DNA of 64,000 bases from assembly GCA_008694505.1 (NCBI GenBank), contig VZDJ01001163.1:1-64000 (forward strand), written 5' to 3'. Position 1 is the first letter of the stretch, and each line of letters starts with the position of its first letter. Both the position numbers and the translations under genes were made by a program. Positions 35,701 through 48,260 of this stretch are shown here, piece after piece. Origin of the DNA: Cyanoderma ruficeps (taxonomy: Eukaryota; Chordata; Aves; Passeriformes; Timaliidae). The notes under the pieces were generated by a model. The model saw only the letters and a list, made by a program, of their open reading frames with translations. It did not search any database and was not told the DNA's origin.

Positions 35701-37121
35701 CAGGCCCCACTCAGTCTTCTGGACTTCTTAAGCAGACAGCTGCCAAAATTCGCCAGTTCTGGACAATTTCTCTAACAGCAGTAACACCACTTCTTGTAGG
35801 ATCTGGTGTGGTCCCTGCCCAAGCACATCCAAAGAACAAACATTTTGCTATTGATGTTGCTCGGGAGGAAAAGGAACAGCGCCTGCTAATGCCTTGGGTC
35901 TACAGGAGCCTTTTCTTCCCCATATTCACAGTAAGTCATGATAATCTCATATTAGCAGGGGACAGGAGCTGTCACAGTGACCTTGTTGGATGTGTTTGAG
36001 GAAGAAGCCCAGCTACATGGCTGCAGCAGAAAATGTCTTGTACTGACAGAAAAAGGAAGCGTGTGTAATAACCCCTTTTCCCAAAACATGCCAGCAAAGA
36101 CAAACTTGCCCCCAGCTTTTATTGCGACATGCTACATTTCATTACTGTTAAAAACTAGAGGTTGATGAAAGACCTTGTGCCATTTGCCCACTGCATGACC
36201 AAATTCCTGTTTTATTTCTGTTATTTCCTGCTTGTCCTTGTCACACAGAAGATGAACTTGACAGCGTGTCTCCATTTTGAGGGGATTGTCCTAAGGTGCC
36301 AGTCAGCCAGAGAAATGTGAACTGCCACATCTCAAAGAGCTGAAAATGGTGAAATGAAACATTCATAGTTCAAAAATCAATGACGTTAACTCTTTCACTT
36401 TTACAGAAAATCTCCTCTATCTACAACTCTCTCCCACATTTTTTTCATGTGCCAAATGCTCCAATTCTTTTCTAATAATTTTTGATACTTTCTCTGAGAC
36501 TATTTTCTGAGAATAGGACAATCAGGGCTCTAGAGAACAAAAAGAGAAATTGTGTCATGTACGCAATTTCATATTAAAGGAAACAGTTCAGAAGAACTGC
36601 ACTGGTTATGTGAGCAATTGAAAAAGAAACCACTGCAAAATTTCTAGTCTTTTGCACCAGGGAACTCTGGAATGAGCTGCTCGAAAGTAGGATTTAGTGC
36701 TCTGTTTGCTGCAGCATGTACATGGCCTTGACAATTAGATTTGTGGCATTTCCCTATCCTGCACTAAACTGCAGTTGGCAGTGGCATTATTTTGATTATT
36801 ACACGTCACTGTGGCCCAAGTAAAAGATTTCATCAGTGTCCAAGCTTCAGTATACCCCACGGTTAATAAAAGGGTGGCTTTTGTGAGATAAGAAACAGGC
36901 CCTGAGAGGCTGTGGGAACATTGAAGGGGATGAGAAATTGCTAGATAAGTATCTGCCAAAAATGACTGTGAGAAATGAGAACATTTCTGGACGGGTTTCT
37001 TATGTGCTGTGCATGGATTTTCAGTAGTGATTGTTATTTTATCAAAGTATTGCCCCATAGGCTTCATCTAAAATGGTTGTTCTTCTTTGTTAAGTATAAA
37101 ATAGACCTTTGGTGTGATGAC
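26701..37121. other. Intergenic stretch, no gene recognised
   Basis: About 10 kb of non-coding DNA downstream of the alpha constant exon, apart from the A/C-rich tract at 31,437-31,675. Short frames on both strands have no recognisable domain. In mammals the alpha-cluster enhancer HS5-1 lies between the alpha constant exons and the beta genes, so an equivalent could be in this interval, but I cannot locate it by eye. Confidence 0.45.
31437..31675 (+). repeat. A/C-rich low-complexity tract
   Basis: About 240 bp of AAAAC/CAAAA/AACC-type sequence on the plus strand, with very few G or T. The antisense frame gives only a Phe/Gly/Leu-rich peptide. I see no retroposon body next to it. Confidence 0.9.
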
Positions 37122-37511
37122 AGGCCGAGAAAGTTGGGGCTGTTCAAACTGGAGAGGAGAAGGATGCATGGAAACCCTGCAGCAGCCATCCAGTGTCAGA
37201 AGGGGCCTACAACCAATCCAGAGAGGGACTCTTCATCAGGACCTGACAAGAAATAGTGGGTCCAAACTGAAATTAGGTTAGATATATGGAAGAAATTCCT
37301 CCCTGTGAGGGTGGGCAGGCCCTGGCACAGGGTGCCCAGAGCAGCTGTGGCTGCCCCTGGATCCCTGGCAGTGTCCAAGGCCAGGCTGGATGGGGCTTGG
37401 AGCAGCCTGGGATAAGGAGGGTGTCTCTGCCCATGGCAGGGATTTGGAACTGGATGATCTTTAAGGTCCCTTCCAACCCAAACCATTCTGTAATTCTGTT
37501 CTGTGATTCTT
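37122..37511 (+). mobile_element. CR1 LINE fragment, about 390 bp, young-looking copy
   Basis: A good match to the CR1 3' module: 'agaaattcctccctgtgagg', 'gccctggcacagggtgccca', 'gagcagctgtggctgcccct', 'ggtcccttccaacccaaacc' and a terminal 'attctgttctgtgattct'. A 73-bp core (37,318-37,390) is identical to the copy at 62,310-62,382, which suggests the same recent subfamily. Confidence 0.92.
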
Positions 37512-40500
37512 TGTCTTCATTCAAGCGCAATACAAGAATTGGCTCAGGTCCCTTCAGTGACTGAGTATTTTTAACACCTTTTGGAACTCTGGAGAGAGAC
37601 CTGAGAAAGAGACCGAGCCACTTTGCTAAATTAGTGGGCAAAGAGCCTGAAATTTGTGTCAGGAAAAAAGGAAAAAATCCAGGAATGGTAAGCAAACAGT
37701 AAAAACAAAACCACAGTTTTACAAAAAATGGGTCTTGTCAAGTGAGTGCAATTTTTAATTACTCATTGGCCTGATTTATATAGAAAAGTGTGTCAACAAA
37801 AAACCAATTCATTTCTGTGCCTTAGTTTTCCACAACAGTGATGATATATAATACAGCTGTAATCAAAGGGCCATTGAATATCCTGAGTTGGATGGCACCC
37901 ACAGGGGGCATTGAAAGATTCTGGCTACAAAATATCTTACAACAGATAGAACACGACCAGTGAGGATTTTTGGGATCTTCTGTACCTCCTCAGGGGATTT
38001 CTTCTTCACCAAATGCTGCTAAATGAATAATGTATAAGAAGATACAAAATTATCTAAGGAAAAACATGCAGATGGCACACACTACCAGAAATGAGACACT
38101 TCGGTCAGTCACACAGACTGAGCTCAACTGGTTTGGAAGGTGGAGAGCAACTGAGACACATCTACTTTACAACATCCAAAGGCATTATCTTACATGATCA
38201 AGAATGTAGGTCATGTGTCTGACTGGAGGAATCACATCCATAACAGCCACGGGTTGAAAAGGGCTTTGGACCAGCCACTGAATGAATCCATGGGAGCTTA
38301 TGCTGAGCATGTCAGCTGGGATTGTCCTGGATGTGTAAGTGTTGCTAGGGAAGGATTGGGACACTGGTGAGTGGAGTTTGGGGATGTTGGAATTGTTTTG
38401 TGTCAGCCACTGACCACTCAAATTTACAAACAGCTAAAAATCCATGAGCCATCTGCTGCCAGGGAGGAGGGACATGGCATTTCAAAGCATTTTAATGAGT
38501 TTTCTGGAAGCGAATTTGGGGTTGTGGGTGGATAGGAGAACAGAAGAGAAGCTGACACGATGGGCTTAGACAGGAAGTGTTTGGACAGATTTTGATTTTC
38601 AATGTGTGTCTAGACATGGGCAGAAATGCAGTCTTGCTGAATATGCCCAGTTCTGCCCTTTAGGGGAGCTGGAGCAGGGGAAGAGAAGGAAGCACGTAGA
38701 AAACACAGGAAGGTGCAGTTTCCTCCATGCATTTAAAAAAGGCCACAGGCCTCGTGGTTGAGCTAACTTACCAGAGCAGAGGAAATGACCTCACCCAGCT
38801 GCACAGGCAAGAAGAAACTTGGGATCTTTCAGGATGGGATGAAGCAAATCATTTTTTGCCCTGTGGGTGGGTAAGCATCAGGTCATTTATCCCATTTGCC
38901 ACCACAGTGCTGTCATTGATCAGCTGCACGTATGGATTTTGGAGCCAGCCCCATGTCTTTACAGAGAGCAGGTACCAGCAGCCCCAAGCCCACTGGAACC
39001 TCCAGCCAACACTATAAACATTTATGGTGCAGTGTACACATGTCCTTACACACTGAGGTGGATAAATGCCCCTGGGGTTTCAGGGGTTTTAGTACAAACC
39101 TCTGTGCAGGGGAAGGACAAGACTTTGCCTAACATCAACTACCCTGAGGGGCGTGCAGCCCTCCTGCAAGTGCTCATTGCACGGTGTAACATCTGGGCTG
39201 CACACACACCTGCAGCTTGCCTGTGACCTATTTATTCTCTCACACAGCTGCAGAGCTCTGGCAGCCACGGTGGCAGCAGTGCTGCACCACAGAACTCGCT
39301 TGCCGTAGGGGTTTGGCTCTGGAAGTTAATCAATGCAGAACTAACTGCACCATCAATATTGATCAGGCTGTGAAGGCTTTGGCATTATAGCCCTGCGATA
39401 TCCTGTTACTTCCAGGCTGCTTTGCAGGAGCCTGCGTGCATATTAATGAATGAACCTACACGGCCTGACAGGTTCACAGAGGAGCCCAGCAGGGCACAAT
39501 GAGGGCCAAAACTAAGATGCTTCACAGGAATTTTGATTTTTGTCTTAGATACTAAAAAAATGTGTCAATGTAATTCACAGGTCAGCAGTTCCTGCCACGA
39601 GCCCAACAGCATATTTGACAGCTTTAAGGATGATATGGGCTGTGCATTTGTGAAAGCCTGCTTGACCCAGGGGGCCATTAGCGAGCTCTGTGAGCAGACC
39701 AGCCACTCCCCATGACTGAAAGTAAGTGCATTTAGCGACCTGGGCTGACCCGCCACACTTTGAATCCCTGGTACCTTCTAATGTTGCGAAAGAATTCAGT
39801 CACATAACCCTTTTATCACTTTCTAGCTAATAAATATCTCTTTGCTCATGCTGCTGGTCAGAATCTGACTCAATGTGGCCAGCTGAGATCTGCTCTTGTG
39901 CATATGAAGGGAACCCGAGGATAAAATAAAACTGGTTTCACCTTTTTCTTCCTTGAGAACAGAAGGAGGTACTTGTGCCTGCCATTTTCAGTGCAGTCAC
40001 CCTTCAGGGTAGGATGTAGCTCATCTTCAGGATTGTATTTATATTGTGACTGCACTAAAGTAGATTAACAGGAGATTGTTACACGTGGCTTTGGAAAGAT
40101 TAAGGTAGCTTTTGTGATGCTTGGTGGCTGCTTATATTTGTACAAAGTACTTTCTGAGTCTGCAAGTAGCTGGACGAACACAATTTACACTCCCTTGGGG
40201 TTTGGCAGATCCTCTTTATTGTGTAAACACCCACCAGGAGCTTTGTGGATCGTTTCCTCAAATGGCAGTACCTAAGTGTTGCATAATCCCCTTTTAAGCA
40301 TGTAAGAAGACAAGCAGATTTTAGGCTAGATTTTTCATTATTTTAGGCTCTTATCTAGCATACACCTCAGGAAACTTCTGTACTGAAGGTGAAAGGTGAG
40401 AGCAAGTTCAGCAAAGTTAAGCCCCTTATCCTGTCACCAGGTGGTCCCCGGTGCCCGCTCACAGCTGGGGTTCAGAGCATCTGGGAAGAGCCAGGGTGAA

Positions 40501-42099
40501 AAAGCTGCTCTAGACGGGTCCTGAGCCTCTTGTGCCAGCCCACAGAACAAGATCCCGGGTCCTCACTGAGCCTAAGGCTGTTTGCATCACAGGTGATGAT
40601 GAGGAAGTCGGACATCAGTCAGTAAAGGCTTTAACTGTATAGATAATTTAGAAGTGGGAACGTGTGGGAGGCCTTAAGTCCTGGGGTACAGAGTTGATTT
40701 GGTTTGTAATTGCTCAGCACACCACTCCACACTCGAGAGACTTCAGGCAGGATTCTTTAAACACCTACAGAAGGAAGCTCTTGATGGTAGGGAGTGATTC
40801 ATACCTCCCTCCATCACACCCAAGACACACTGTGGGCTTAGTTAGGATATTTCCATTCTAGCTTCCCCCAGAACCACACACATTGCTCCCACTGAGTCTG
40901 CACTAAGTAGAATTTGAGCCACAGAAAAGCAGAAGGATTTATCTAACAGGAAAACTATTGCAGTATTAAAAGTCTAGGACGGCTGTGATTGATGTGTGTT
41001 AACAATTTCTGCATCTTGTCAGCCTTGTGCAGTGCCATTCCAGTAATTAATGGGCAAGGACTTTCTAATTCTCCTCAGTGCAGCTCAAGTGGTGCCAAGA
41101 CACTCGAGGTGTCCATAAAATCCTGCCAAAGGAGCTGGAACAGAGCTGCCAGGGCCAGCTCTAGCGTTACCCCATCCCAGTGCTGAAGCCTGAAATCACA
41201 TGTAACACCCTGGCACTGATGCACCACCCACTGCTGAGCTCCCAGGGAGCCCTTCAGGCTCCCACACTTGGTTCAGGTGTGACTCCTGCTGGGATGGCAC
41301 CTTGGTGACATGGTCACTCCTCACTGTGCCCCATAAGTGTCCCCAACACCCATCTATGTGCCTGTTGCCATGGTGTGCCTGGAGGATAACATTTCCCACC
41401 GGGCAGCATAAATGGGATTATCTCCTCAGGATTCCTTCTTCCCACAGATCCCCCCACCATAATGAAGGAACAAGGGAGCTGAGGAGTGGAAGTGACACAG
41501 ACTTAGGGCTGCTTGATATGAAGGCCAGCTTAGTATTTCTGACCCTCTGTCAAGGTTCCAAAATCTAGTTTTCAAGCCTAGCATGTCTGTTTTGTAATAT
41601 GCTTCAGACATCAGCTCCTAAATGTGGATGAGTCACTTGCTGTCTTCTTGCAGACAACAGTGACACAGCTCTGGGCACCACTGGCAGGCAAACATTTTTA
41701 ACATTTTCAAGCTGTGTGGCGTTCTGAGAGATGTTTACTTCACCACATCTCTGTCATCTTTTGATGTTAATACCTGTGTCAGAGTGATTTCATGGAGGCC
41801 GTCCTGGGACATGAAAGGGAATGCATGGTGCAGTGTAAAATATGCTCTGCTCACCATGTGGCAGAGGTAATTCTGTGACACTTCATGCTGAAAGTTTTCA
41901 TTCATGAGTTCTCTAAGCCAGCCTAAGGCACCTGAACTACAAATATTCTAGAAGTAGGTGCCTAATGTCACCATAGTAGAATCACTTTGAAAAAATCAGG
42001 TTTTCATGATACCTAAGCAGTGTTACCACTGACAGTGGGTATTGAAGTGTTCTGTACAACAACATAACCATGTCCCAGATTTCTATGTATAGAATATAT
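37512..42099. other. Intergenic stretch, no gene recognised
   Basis: Non-coding by inspection. It contains CTCF-like strings on the plus strand at about 37,896-37,912 (cccacagggggca) and 40,434-40,446 (tcaccaggtggtc). The second lies in a slightly GC-rich patch at 40,430-40,570. Neither is a full consensus. Confidence 0.45.
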
Positions 42100-42690
42100 A
42101 TAGAATGGTTTGGTTGGAAGGGACCTTAAATATGATCTAGTTCCACCCCTCTGTTATGGACAGGGGCATATTCCACTAGACCAGGTTGCTCCAAATCCCA
42201 TCCAGGGCATCCCCAGCCTCACAGGAGAAGGTTTTTTCTAATATATAATCTAATCTGACAATCTCTTAGTTTGAAGCAATTTCTCTTGTCCTGTCACTCC
42301 AGGCCCTTGCAAATTGTCTCTCTCCATCTTTCTTGTCAGCTCCCTTCAGGTCCTGAAAGGCCACCCTGAGCTCAGCCCAAAGCTTCTCCTGTCCAGGTGA
42401 ACAATCCCAGCTGTCCCAGCCTTTCCTGCCAGCAGAGCTGCTCCATCCCTCTGCCCATCCTGGTGCCTCCTCTGGCCTGGCTCCAGCAGCTCCAGGTCCT
42501 TCCTGTGCTGGGCCCCGGGGCTGGGGCAGCTCTGCAGGTGGGGTCTCACCTGAGCACAGGGGCAGAATCCCTTCCCTTGATGGCCACACTCTGGGATGAG
42601 CCCAGGGTAGGGTTGTCTTTGTCTGGAAATTATTGGCTACACCCTCCTCCCACGCTGGAAATGCAGGGCAGTGACACTGGATCCACCAGG
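42100..42690 (-). mobile_element. CR1 LINE fragment, about 590 bp, minus orientation
   Basis: It begins on the plus strand with 'tagaatggtttggttggaag' and 'ggaccttaaatatgatctag', then runs through 'tctcttgtcctgtcactcca', 'gctccaggtccttcctgtgc' and 'gcaggtggggtctcacctga'. This is the reverse complement of CR1 from its 3' end inwards. The frame at 42266-42709 (minus) is a decayed piece of this element. Confidence 0.88.
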
Positions 42691-45040
42691 GATCCCTCCG
42701 GGGATCCACAGAGAGGAGAATGAACCCAGAGGAGGAGAGAGTAGAGCATGCCCATATCCAGAGCTAATGGGAAATTAATGTATATGCTATCAATATCGAT
42801 TCCATAGCATGCTGGTTGAAGCTGCACAAGGTCAGTTGGATGTGATAAAGCATTTTTTCTGTCAGAGCTGTGCTGTGCGTTCTCTGCCTGCCCAGATTTG
42901 GTGCAGCCAAGCCATCCACTCAGGCATGTGTCAGCCTAATACAGCTTCTGGTACGATTCCAGCCACCACATGAAGCCCTTCACACCCACGATTTATGACT
43001 GCTGTGCTCGGAGCCCTCAGCTCTACCTTCCTGAGCATCCATGTGCTTCATGCAGACCCAGCTATGTGTGATATCAAAACATTGCTCAGCTGTTCACTCT
43101 GTTCACCTTCAGACACTTGTAAAGGAAGAAAACAAAGGACTTCAGGGCACACTCGCTGACCAAAGCCAAGCTTCTGATTAAAGTGATATTTCTGCATATT
43201 TACAGGAGCCCCAACAGAACACAGGACTCTTGGCACTGTCTTAAAAAGGTGTCTGTGCCGAGGAGCAATTAGTGGTTTCTGAGCAATCAAATAACAGCAA
43301 AAACGAGGAACCTGCTCATTCTTTGGTACTCAAATGAGGGAAATGGCTCAGCTCCTTCCCCAATATTTGTCTTACACAAGATCCACAACACTGCTGCTAG
43401 GGAAAAATTGGATTTGGAAGGAAAGTTGTACCCGGTTTATTTTACCCAGTCGTTGACACAAGCAGGTCTTCAATTAGTGAAGTAGAAGCAGAAATGAAAG
43501 AAGCTTCTAAAAGGCATCAAAACTACCTGCGAATAATTTCATGACTGATTTTCATATCTGAAATTTGGGAAATGCGTTTTGGGTTCCACGTTCTTCCCCT
43601 GATGTGAGATGATTGGGAAACTTTCAATCAGACCCCCTCGTACGATGTGCAATGCCCCACGTGCTGAGCAGAAAGAAACTGCACAAGACTAAGTCTTAGG
43701 AGCCTAATGTAAAATGAGATATTTGTTTAATGACAGGATGTAATTAATATACAACATAGCTCAGGTTTATTGTTATAAAAGCCCAATAGTTTTCATCACT
43801 GATCTTGTATGCATAGAAACCAGACTTCCAAAGACAATATGCTCACAGAAAGTATATATGGATTCTGAAAGACATAAATTGTTCAAGTGGTAAAAGGCCC
43901 CAAAACTGTAATTTCCTTGTTAGCAAACTCTGCAGTGTATTTGGTCGTGCTCATTTCATTGTCAGCAGGAGGATTAAAGAATTTTTTTTTCTTAATTTGT
44001 GCTGTTATTGACCACCTCCCGTTCTCAATTTCCATTGTTGTGTGGTGTTAAAACAGTAACCCTTAAACTGTGGTGGAATGTGCAAATTCCGCCTCCACCT
44101 ACCCCTGGTCCTTCAAACATTCTTCTAACCAAGGGTTTCTCCTCCTCCTGGACACCCAAAATCTAGGATGTCAATGGTATAATCTGTATATTAGTTATAA
44201 AATAGCCAAATTTCACTGTAGACATCTCAGCATTCCAGTTGTCCTAGAGGGCTCAAACACGGAAAAATCTTTATAAAATCTGGTGAGGTGCCTGATTCAA
44301 CCTTCTGAAAACACACTGAATGTGTGGGATGTTCACCCTCCTAGTGCAACCCAGCCTCTTTTCAAACAATTCCAGCCAGAGCTCCTCTCCTCTGGGAGTT
44401 TTTTCTCTGTTCCCTCAGTTCTCCATACTGGAATGATTATCATCATTGATAATGTGCTGGAACGATTATCTTCAGATTAAGTTTTGTCTCCCAAGGCACG
44501 CAAATATAGAGTAAGCACCTGCAACAAAGGCAGCATTGGTAAGTGTAATATTGTGTTAAAACCAGCAATTTGGAATTATACTGCAGCTCTTGGTTTATTC
44601 TAATAGATGCAAGCCTTGGAGAACCAGCTGTGTATGGCCACTGATGAAAAATGAATGAATCAGAACTGGCTTGCATAGGGGAAAATGCAAGCACTCAAAA
44701 GAAAAACCAATATTCAATTAAAATCTAAAAATAATCAAGTGTAGAAGATTCCTGTAAGAATTAAATCTTGGTACTGAATTTTTGCCAGAGGCATTGAGAG
44801 AGCTATTTTATGATGAATACAAAACAACAATATCCTTCTGTGTGTTTAAGCTACCACTGTAACTACAGTTGATGAACATTTTGGGAGCTGCTGGATTAGT
44901 CACCAAATAAAAAAAAACCACATCTAAATGTACTTGCATAGCACATTTGCATAAAAGAAGAGTTCCCTCCCCAAAGCTTAAGGGTTTTTTTTGTCTTGTC
45001 TAGCCTTTAAAAGTGAATCAAGGATTCTCTTTCTCAAGTA
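42691..45040. other. Intergenic stretch, no gene recognised
   Basis: AT-rich unique sequence between a CR1 copy and the probable end of the PCDHA 3'UTR. No domain-bearing frame was seen. Confidence 0.45.
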
Positions 45041-47172
45041 GCACCTTTTTATTGCCAGTAAAACAAGACTGGTAACAAAAGAAAACTCTAAATAGACCAC
45101 ATGAGGCCATTGGTGGTTCATGCTTTGAGATATGAATTCTTTTATTGGAGCTTTGTTGTGATGTTTTAAGATTTGCTGCAGGTCCTTAAAAATGAATAGG
45201 AATTGTTCTATTCTGAACTGTCAGCAGTTTGGAAACTTAAAACATCCAGGACATGTCTCAAGAAATCCAGTTGTTCTCTTTGATCCTAGATTAAAGGGCC
45301 TTTAGAAATTTCAGAGCTATGTAGTTTCTTACACAGTTCCAATTAACACGACACTTGAGCTTTATTCTGTGAATGTACAATAATGTAGAAAACTCCTTGG
45401 TATTCCCTCATCAGCTATATTCTATTTAAAAATACATGTATTGGTTTTATATCAACATCCTCAACCACATTCAATACTCCATTTATACCCTTAGGTTTAG
45501 TAATTCACAGAACTTCAGCTTCACAGATTCTTACCAATAAATCCCAAAATGCATGCATGGCTTGGTTTAAGAAAGATATTTTACTTGTGTTTCATACACA
45601 AAAAGAACTGATAATCAACAGTGGCTTAAAAAATTAACACTACTCCACTTTTTCACAAGTGTACAAAAAAGAAATAATGAATTTACATTCAACGGTAAAG
45701 CTTAAAGTCCACTCTAATAATAGTTGCATTGACATTCACATACACAAGCACAGAATAAATATTTCAGGATTCTTATAAGAGCATACAGCATACATACAGT
45801 ACTTGAATTTTACATAAGGGGTGTTAGTAGGGTCAGAAATCCATAATCTCATAGAAAAGTAAAACTAAAATCAGAAAAGGTTGTGTGGGAGGTAACACCA
45901 AGGTACCGCACAGAGCTAGCAGGTTAGTAAATCCATTTGTGTGAGGAGTTTGCTTCCTTCATATCAGGACAGTTTGTTTGCAAAGGTGTATTCAAAGTGC
46001 AGAGTAATGCAAAAAACAAAGAGAAGAAATTCTTGTATTTATTAATACATGCAAGAGGCAGCCCCCAAGTCACCCGACAGAATAAAGCTGTTATTGGCAA
46101 GTGGCCGATATAATACAGATGTTTCAGGCAATTTTTCTAAAGCACTTTAATAGCAGCAAAATTGTAATTTATAATGGCTCTAGATTGACTTCTGTTTGGG
46201 TTAAAGGGCATCGTATTTCTTTAACATTTACAGCTATATTTCTTTATAAATAAATATCTCAAATAACAAATAGCATAGTTAATGTTACTTTTTTTCTCTC
46301 TTTTGCATAAGTGTCGTGGAAAAACTCTGACCTTCTCAGAGACATAATGTGCAAAATAATGTGGAAATAGGGACACACAGCATCACAGTTACATTCCTGG
46401 GATGTCAGCCCAGCCCCTCTTACTCTCTGAGGGCTAGCCTTACCAGGGTAATGCAGGGCTTTAAGGGACAATTTTTCCAATGGCTTGCTTGGTAAAGAGA
46501 TATAATTTATGGTGTCTTAAAGAGCTGTAAATGTGAGGTTTCGTTTGAAGCAGTGTGTACAATACGTCATGTATAGGAGTCAGTATTTCCACACAGTGAC
46601 TTCTCGGGGTTTGACAAGTCTGCTCGTCTCCCTTCAGACATTTTCTCCCCAGCCTGAACATCTTTGAACATTTTTGTTCGTTAGGTGTTTCCTCTGTTAC
46701 ATATTTACCAGCTCTTCTTGCATTTTATAATCTGATCTCGTATCACCTAGCTGACATCTGCACACAAATATTTCCAATCAGATAGAGGGTGCACAACATT
46801 AAAACTTTTAAACCTGTCCTGTAAGTGTCATCAAGACAGGAGCACAGGAACCACAGTGCAGAGTCCAACCTCTCACTGGCTGTACTGTGAAGATTCTCCT
46901 TTTCGGCGTAGGAGAAAGGAAACTTGTGTCTGCTTTTTAGATTCTGAAAACAAGCCAGAGTGGAGAAAAAGAGTTAACACCAGACTTAATAAAGCTTTTA
47001 AGACAAAACCTGTTAAGCAATTTAGACAGACACTGAATTTCCTGCTGATTTTCTCAAGTCTGTACATACAGGAAAATTTGTTAACAGTAGGAAGAAGTTG
47101 GGATTTGCTACATAGGAGAAATCTGCCATTATTACAAAAACTGGCTAGGAGGGTTTTTTCAGTATAATTCCC
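45041..47172 (-). other. PCDHA: Probable 3'UTR of PCDHA transcripts
   Basis: About 2.1 kb of repeat-free, AT-rich sequence follows the PCDHA stop codon on the minus strand. Mammalian PCDHA mRNAs also have a long shared 3'UTR. AATAAA hexamers on the minus strand lie at 46,038-46,043, 45,141-45,146 and 45,048-45,053. The last two would give a UTR of about 2 kb. AU-rich strings (ATTTATTTATA near 46,250) could affect mRNA stability. The true end cannot be fixed from sequence alone. Confidence 0.5.
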
Positions 47173-47483
47173 TCACTGGTCACTGTTCTCAGTGGTGCTG
47201 TTGCCCTTTTCTTTTTTCTCCTGAGTCTTGTTCCCCTTCTTCTTTTTCTTCTTTTTCTTGGTCTCTTCTTTCTTGCCAAAGGTTATGAAGTCACTTTTGT
47301 CAATTTGGCTGTTGGGTGGCTCCTGCCGGATGGAGATGATTGCAGGAGATCCTGGGATAATGAATTTGTCTGGCAACTCACCAGGACCACCTTGTTTGGA
47401 ATTGCCCGGTCCAAATTTAAAGGTCCAGCTGTTGCTGTTCACACCGGCTCCCACTGGGGGGGACACCTCTCCCGCCTCAGGTT
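47173..47483 (-). CDS. PCDHA: PCDHA last constant exon (shared cytoplasmic tail)
   Basis: This exon encodes about 103 residues shared by all alpha protocadherins: [68 protein letters not shown], then a lysine-rich run and [10 protein letters not shown] followed by TGA (47,173-47,175). The match to the vertebrate PCDHA C terminus is close to residue by residue and I recognise it with confidence. The exon starts after TTTTTCAG (G at 47,484) with A-A completing a split Glu codon, the phase used in mammals. The tail lies in the cytosol and is common to every alpha isoform, so it carries shared signalling and trafficking functions. The alpha variable exons and the first two constant exons must lie to the right. 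An upstream extension of the open frame (MTFS) is intronic. Confidence 0.97.
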
Positions 47484-47510
47484 CTGAAAAAGTCAAAACA
47501 GCAAGAAAAG
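47484..47510 (-). other. PCDHA: Splice acceptor of the PCDHA constant exon
   Basis: The minus strand reads ...TTGCTGTTTTGACTTTTTCAG|AAC, a T-rich tract ending in CAG. The frame phase agrees with the known split Glu codon, which fixes the exon boundary at 47,483. Confidence 0.88.
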
Positions 47511-47969
47511 CTTAAAGCATCTTTAAAAACAGGCGCTCAGTGAGCAGCACCTTTCTGTTTGAAAGCTCTGGCCTCAGCCTACAGTGATTCCCACCCTCCT
47601 GGCTGCTCATCTGGGGGTTATCCACTGGTTCTTGTCCAGTCTGCTCAGTGTTTGCATGCACTGACCCACTCCATGTGCTGTTGGGTGCAACAGGCCCTGG
47701 ATCTCATTGATCTCATTTTGTTCTTTTGGATTTGAAGTGTTTGGAGTAAGAGATCGCTGTGGTGCAGCCCGTTGTAGTGTTTTATGGCAGGAAACACAAG
47801 CACTGCATGGCCACAGGGCGTGTTTGATGGCGTTGAGTCTCTAGGGATAGGGTTGGAGCAGTGGCCAGGGCAGGGGGTGATAGCCTTGGCCTTATGCACA
47901 TCCAGGTGTGTGTGTGATATTTTAGCAAACCATCCTGTCATGGATGTGTCCAGGAATCCTCACACGGGG

Positions 47970-48260
47970 AAAGAAGGGAGGGTGTCAAGAGGGTGGAATG
48001 GAGCCAGGCTCTGCTTGGTGGTGCCGAGCAACAGCACCAGAGGTAACAGGAATGGAGGCCCAGGAAGTTCCACCTGAACACGAGGAAGAACTTCTTTCCT
48101 GTGCAGTGAACAGTTTGCCCAGAGAGGTTGTGAGGCTCCCCTCACTGGAGATATTCCAGAACCATCCTGATGCAATCCTGGGCCGTGTGCTCTGCTTGAA
48201 CAGGGAGGTTGCACCAGATGAGCCACTGTGGTCCCCTCCACGCTGACCCATTGTGTGACT
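47970..48260 (+). mobile_element. CR1 LINE fragment, plus orientation
   Basis: CR1 body motifs: 'ggtgccgagcaacagcacca', 'cctgaacacgaggaagaact', 'cccagagaggttgtgaggct', 'ctggagatattccagaacca'. The 3' tail repeat is missing. Frames on both strands (for example 47960-48460 minus) are repeat-derived. Confidence 0.85.
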
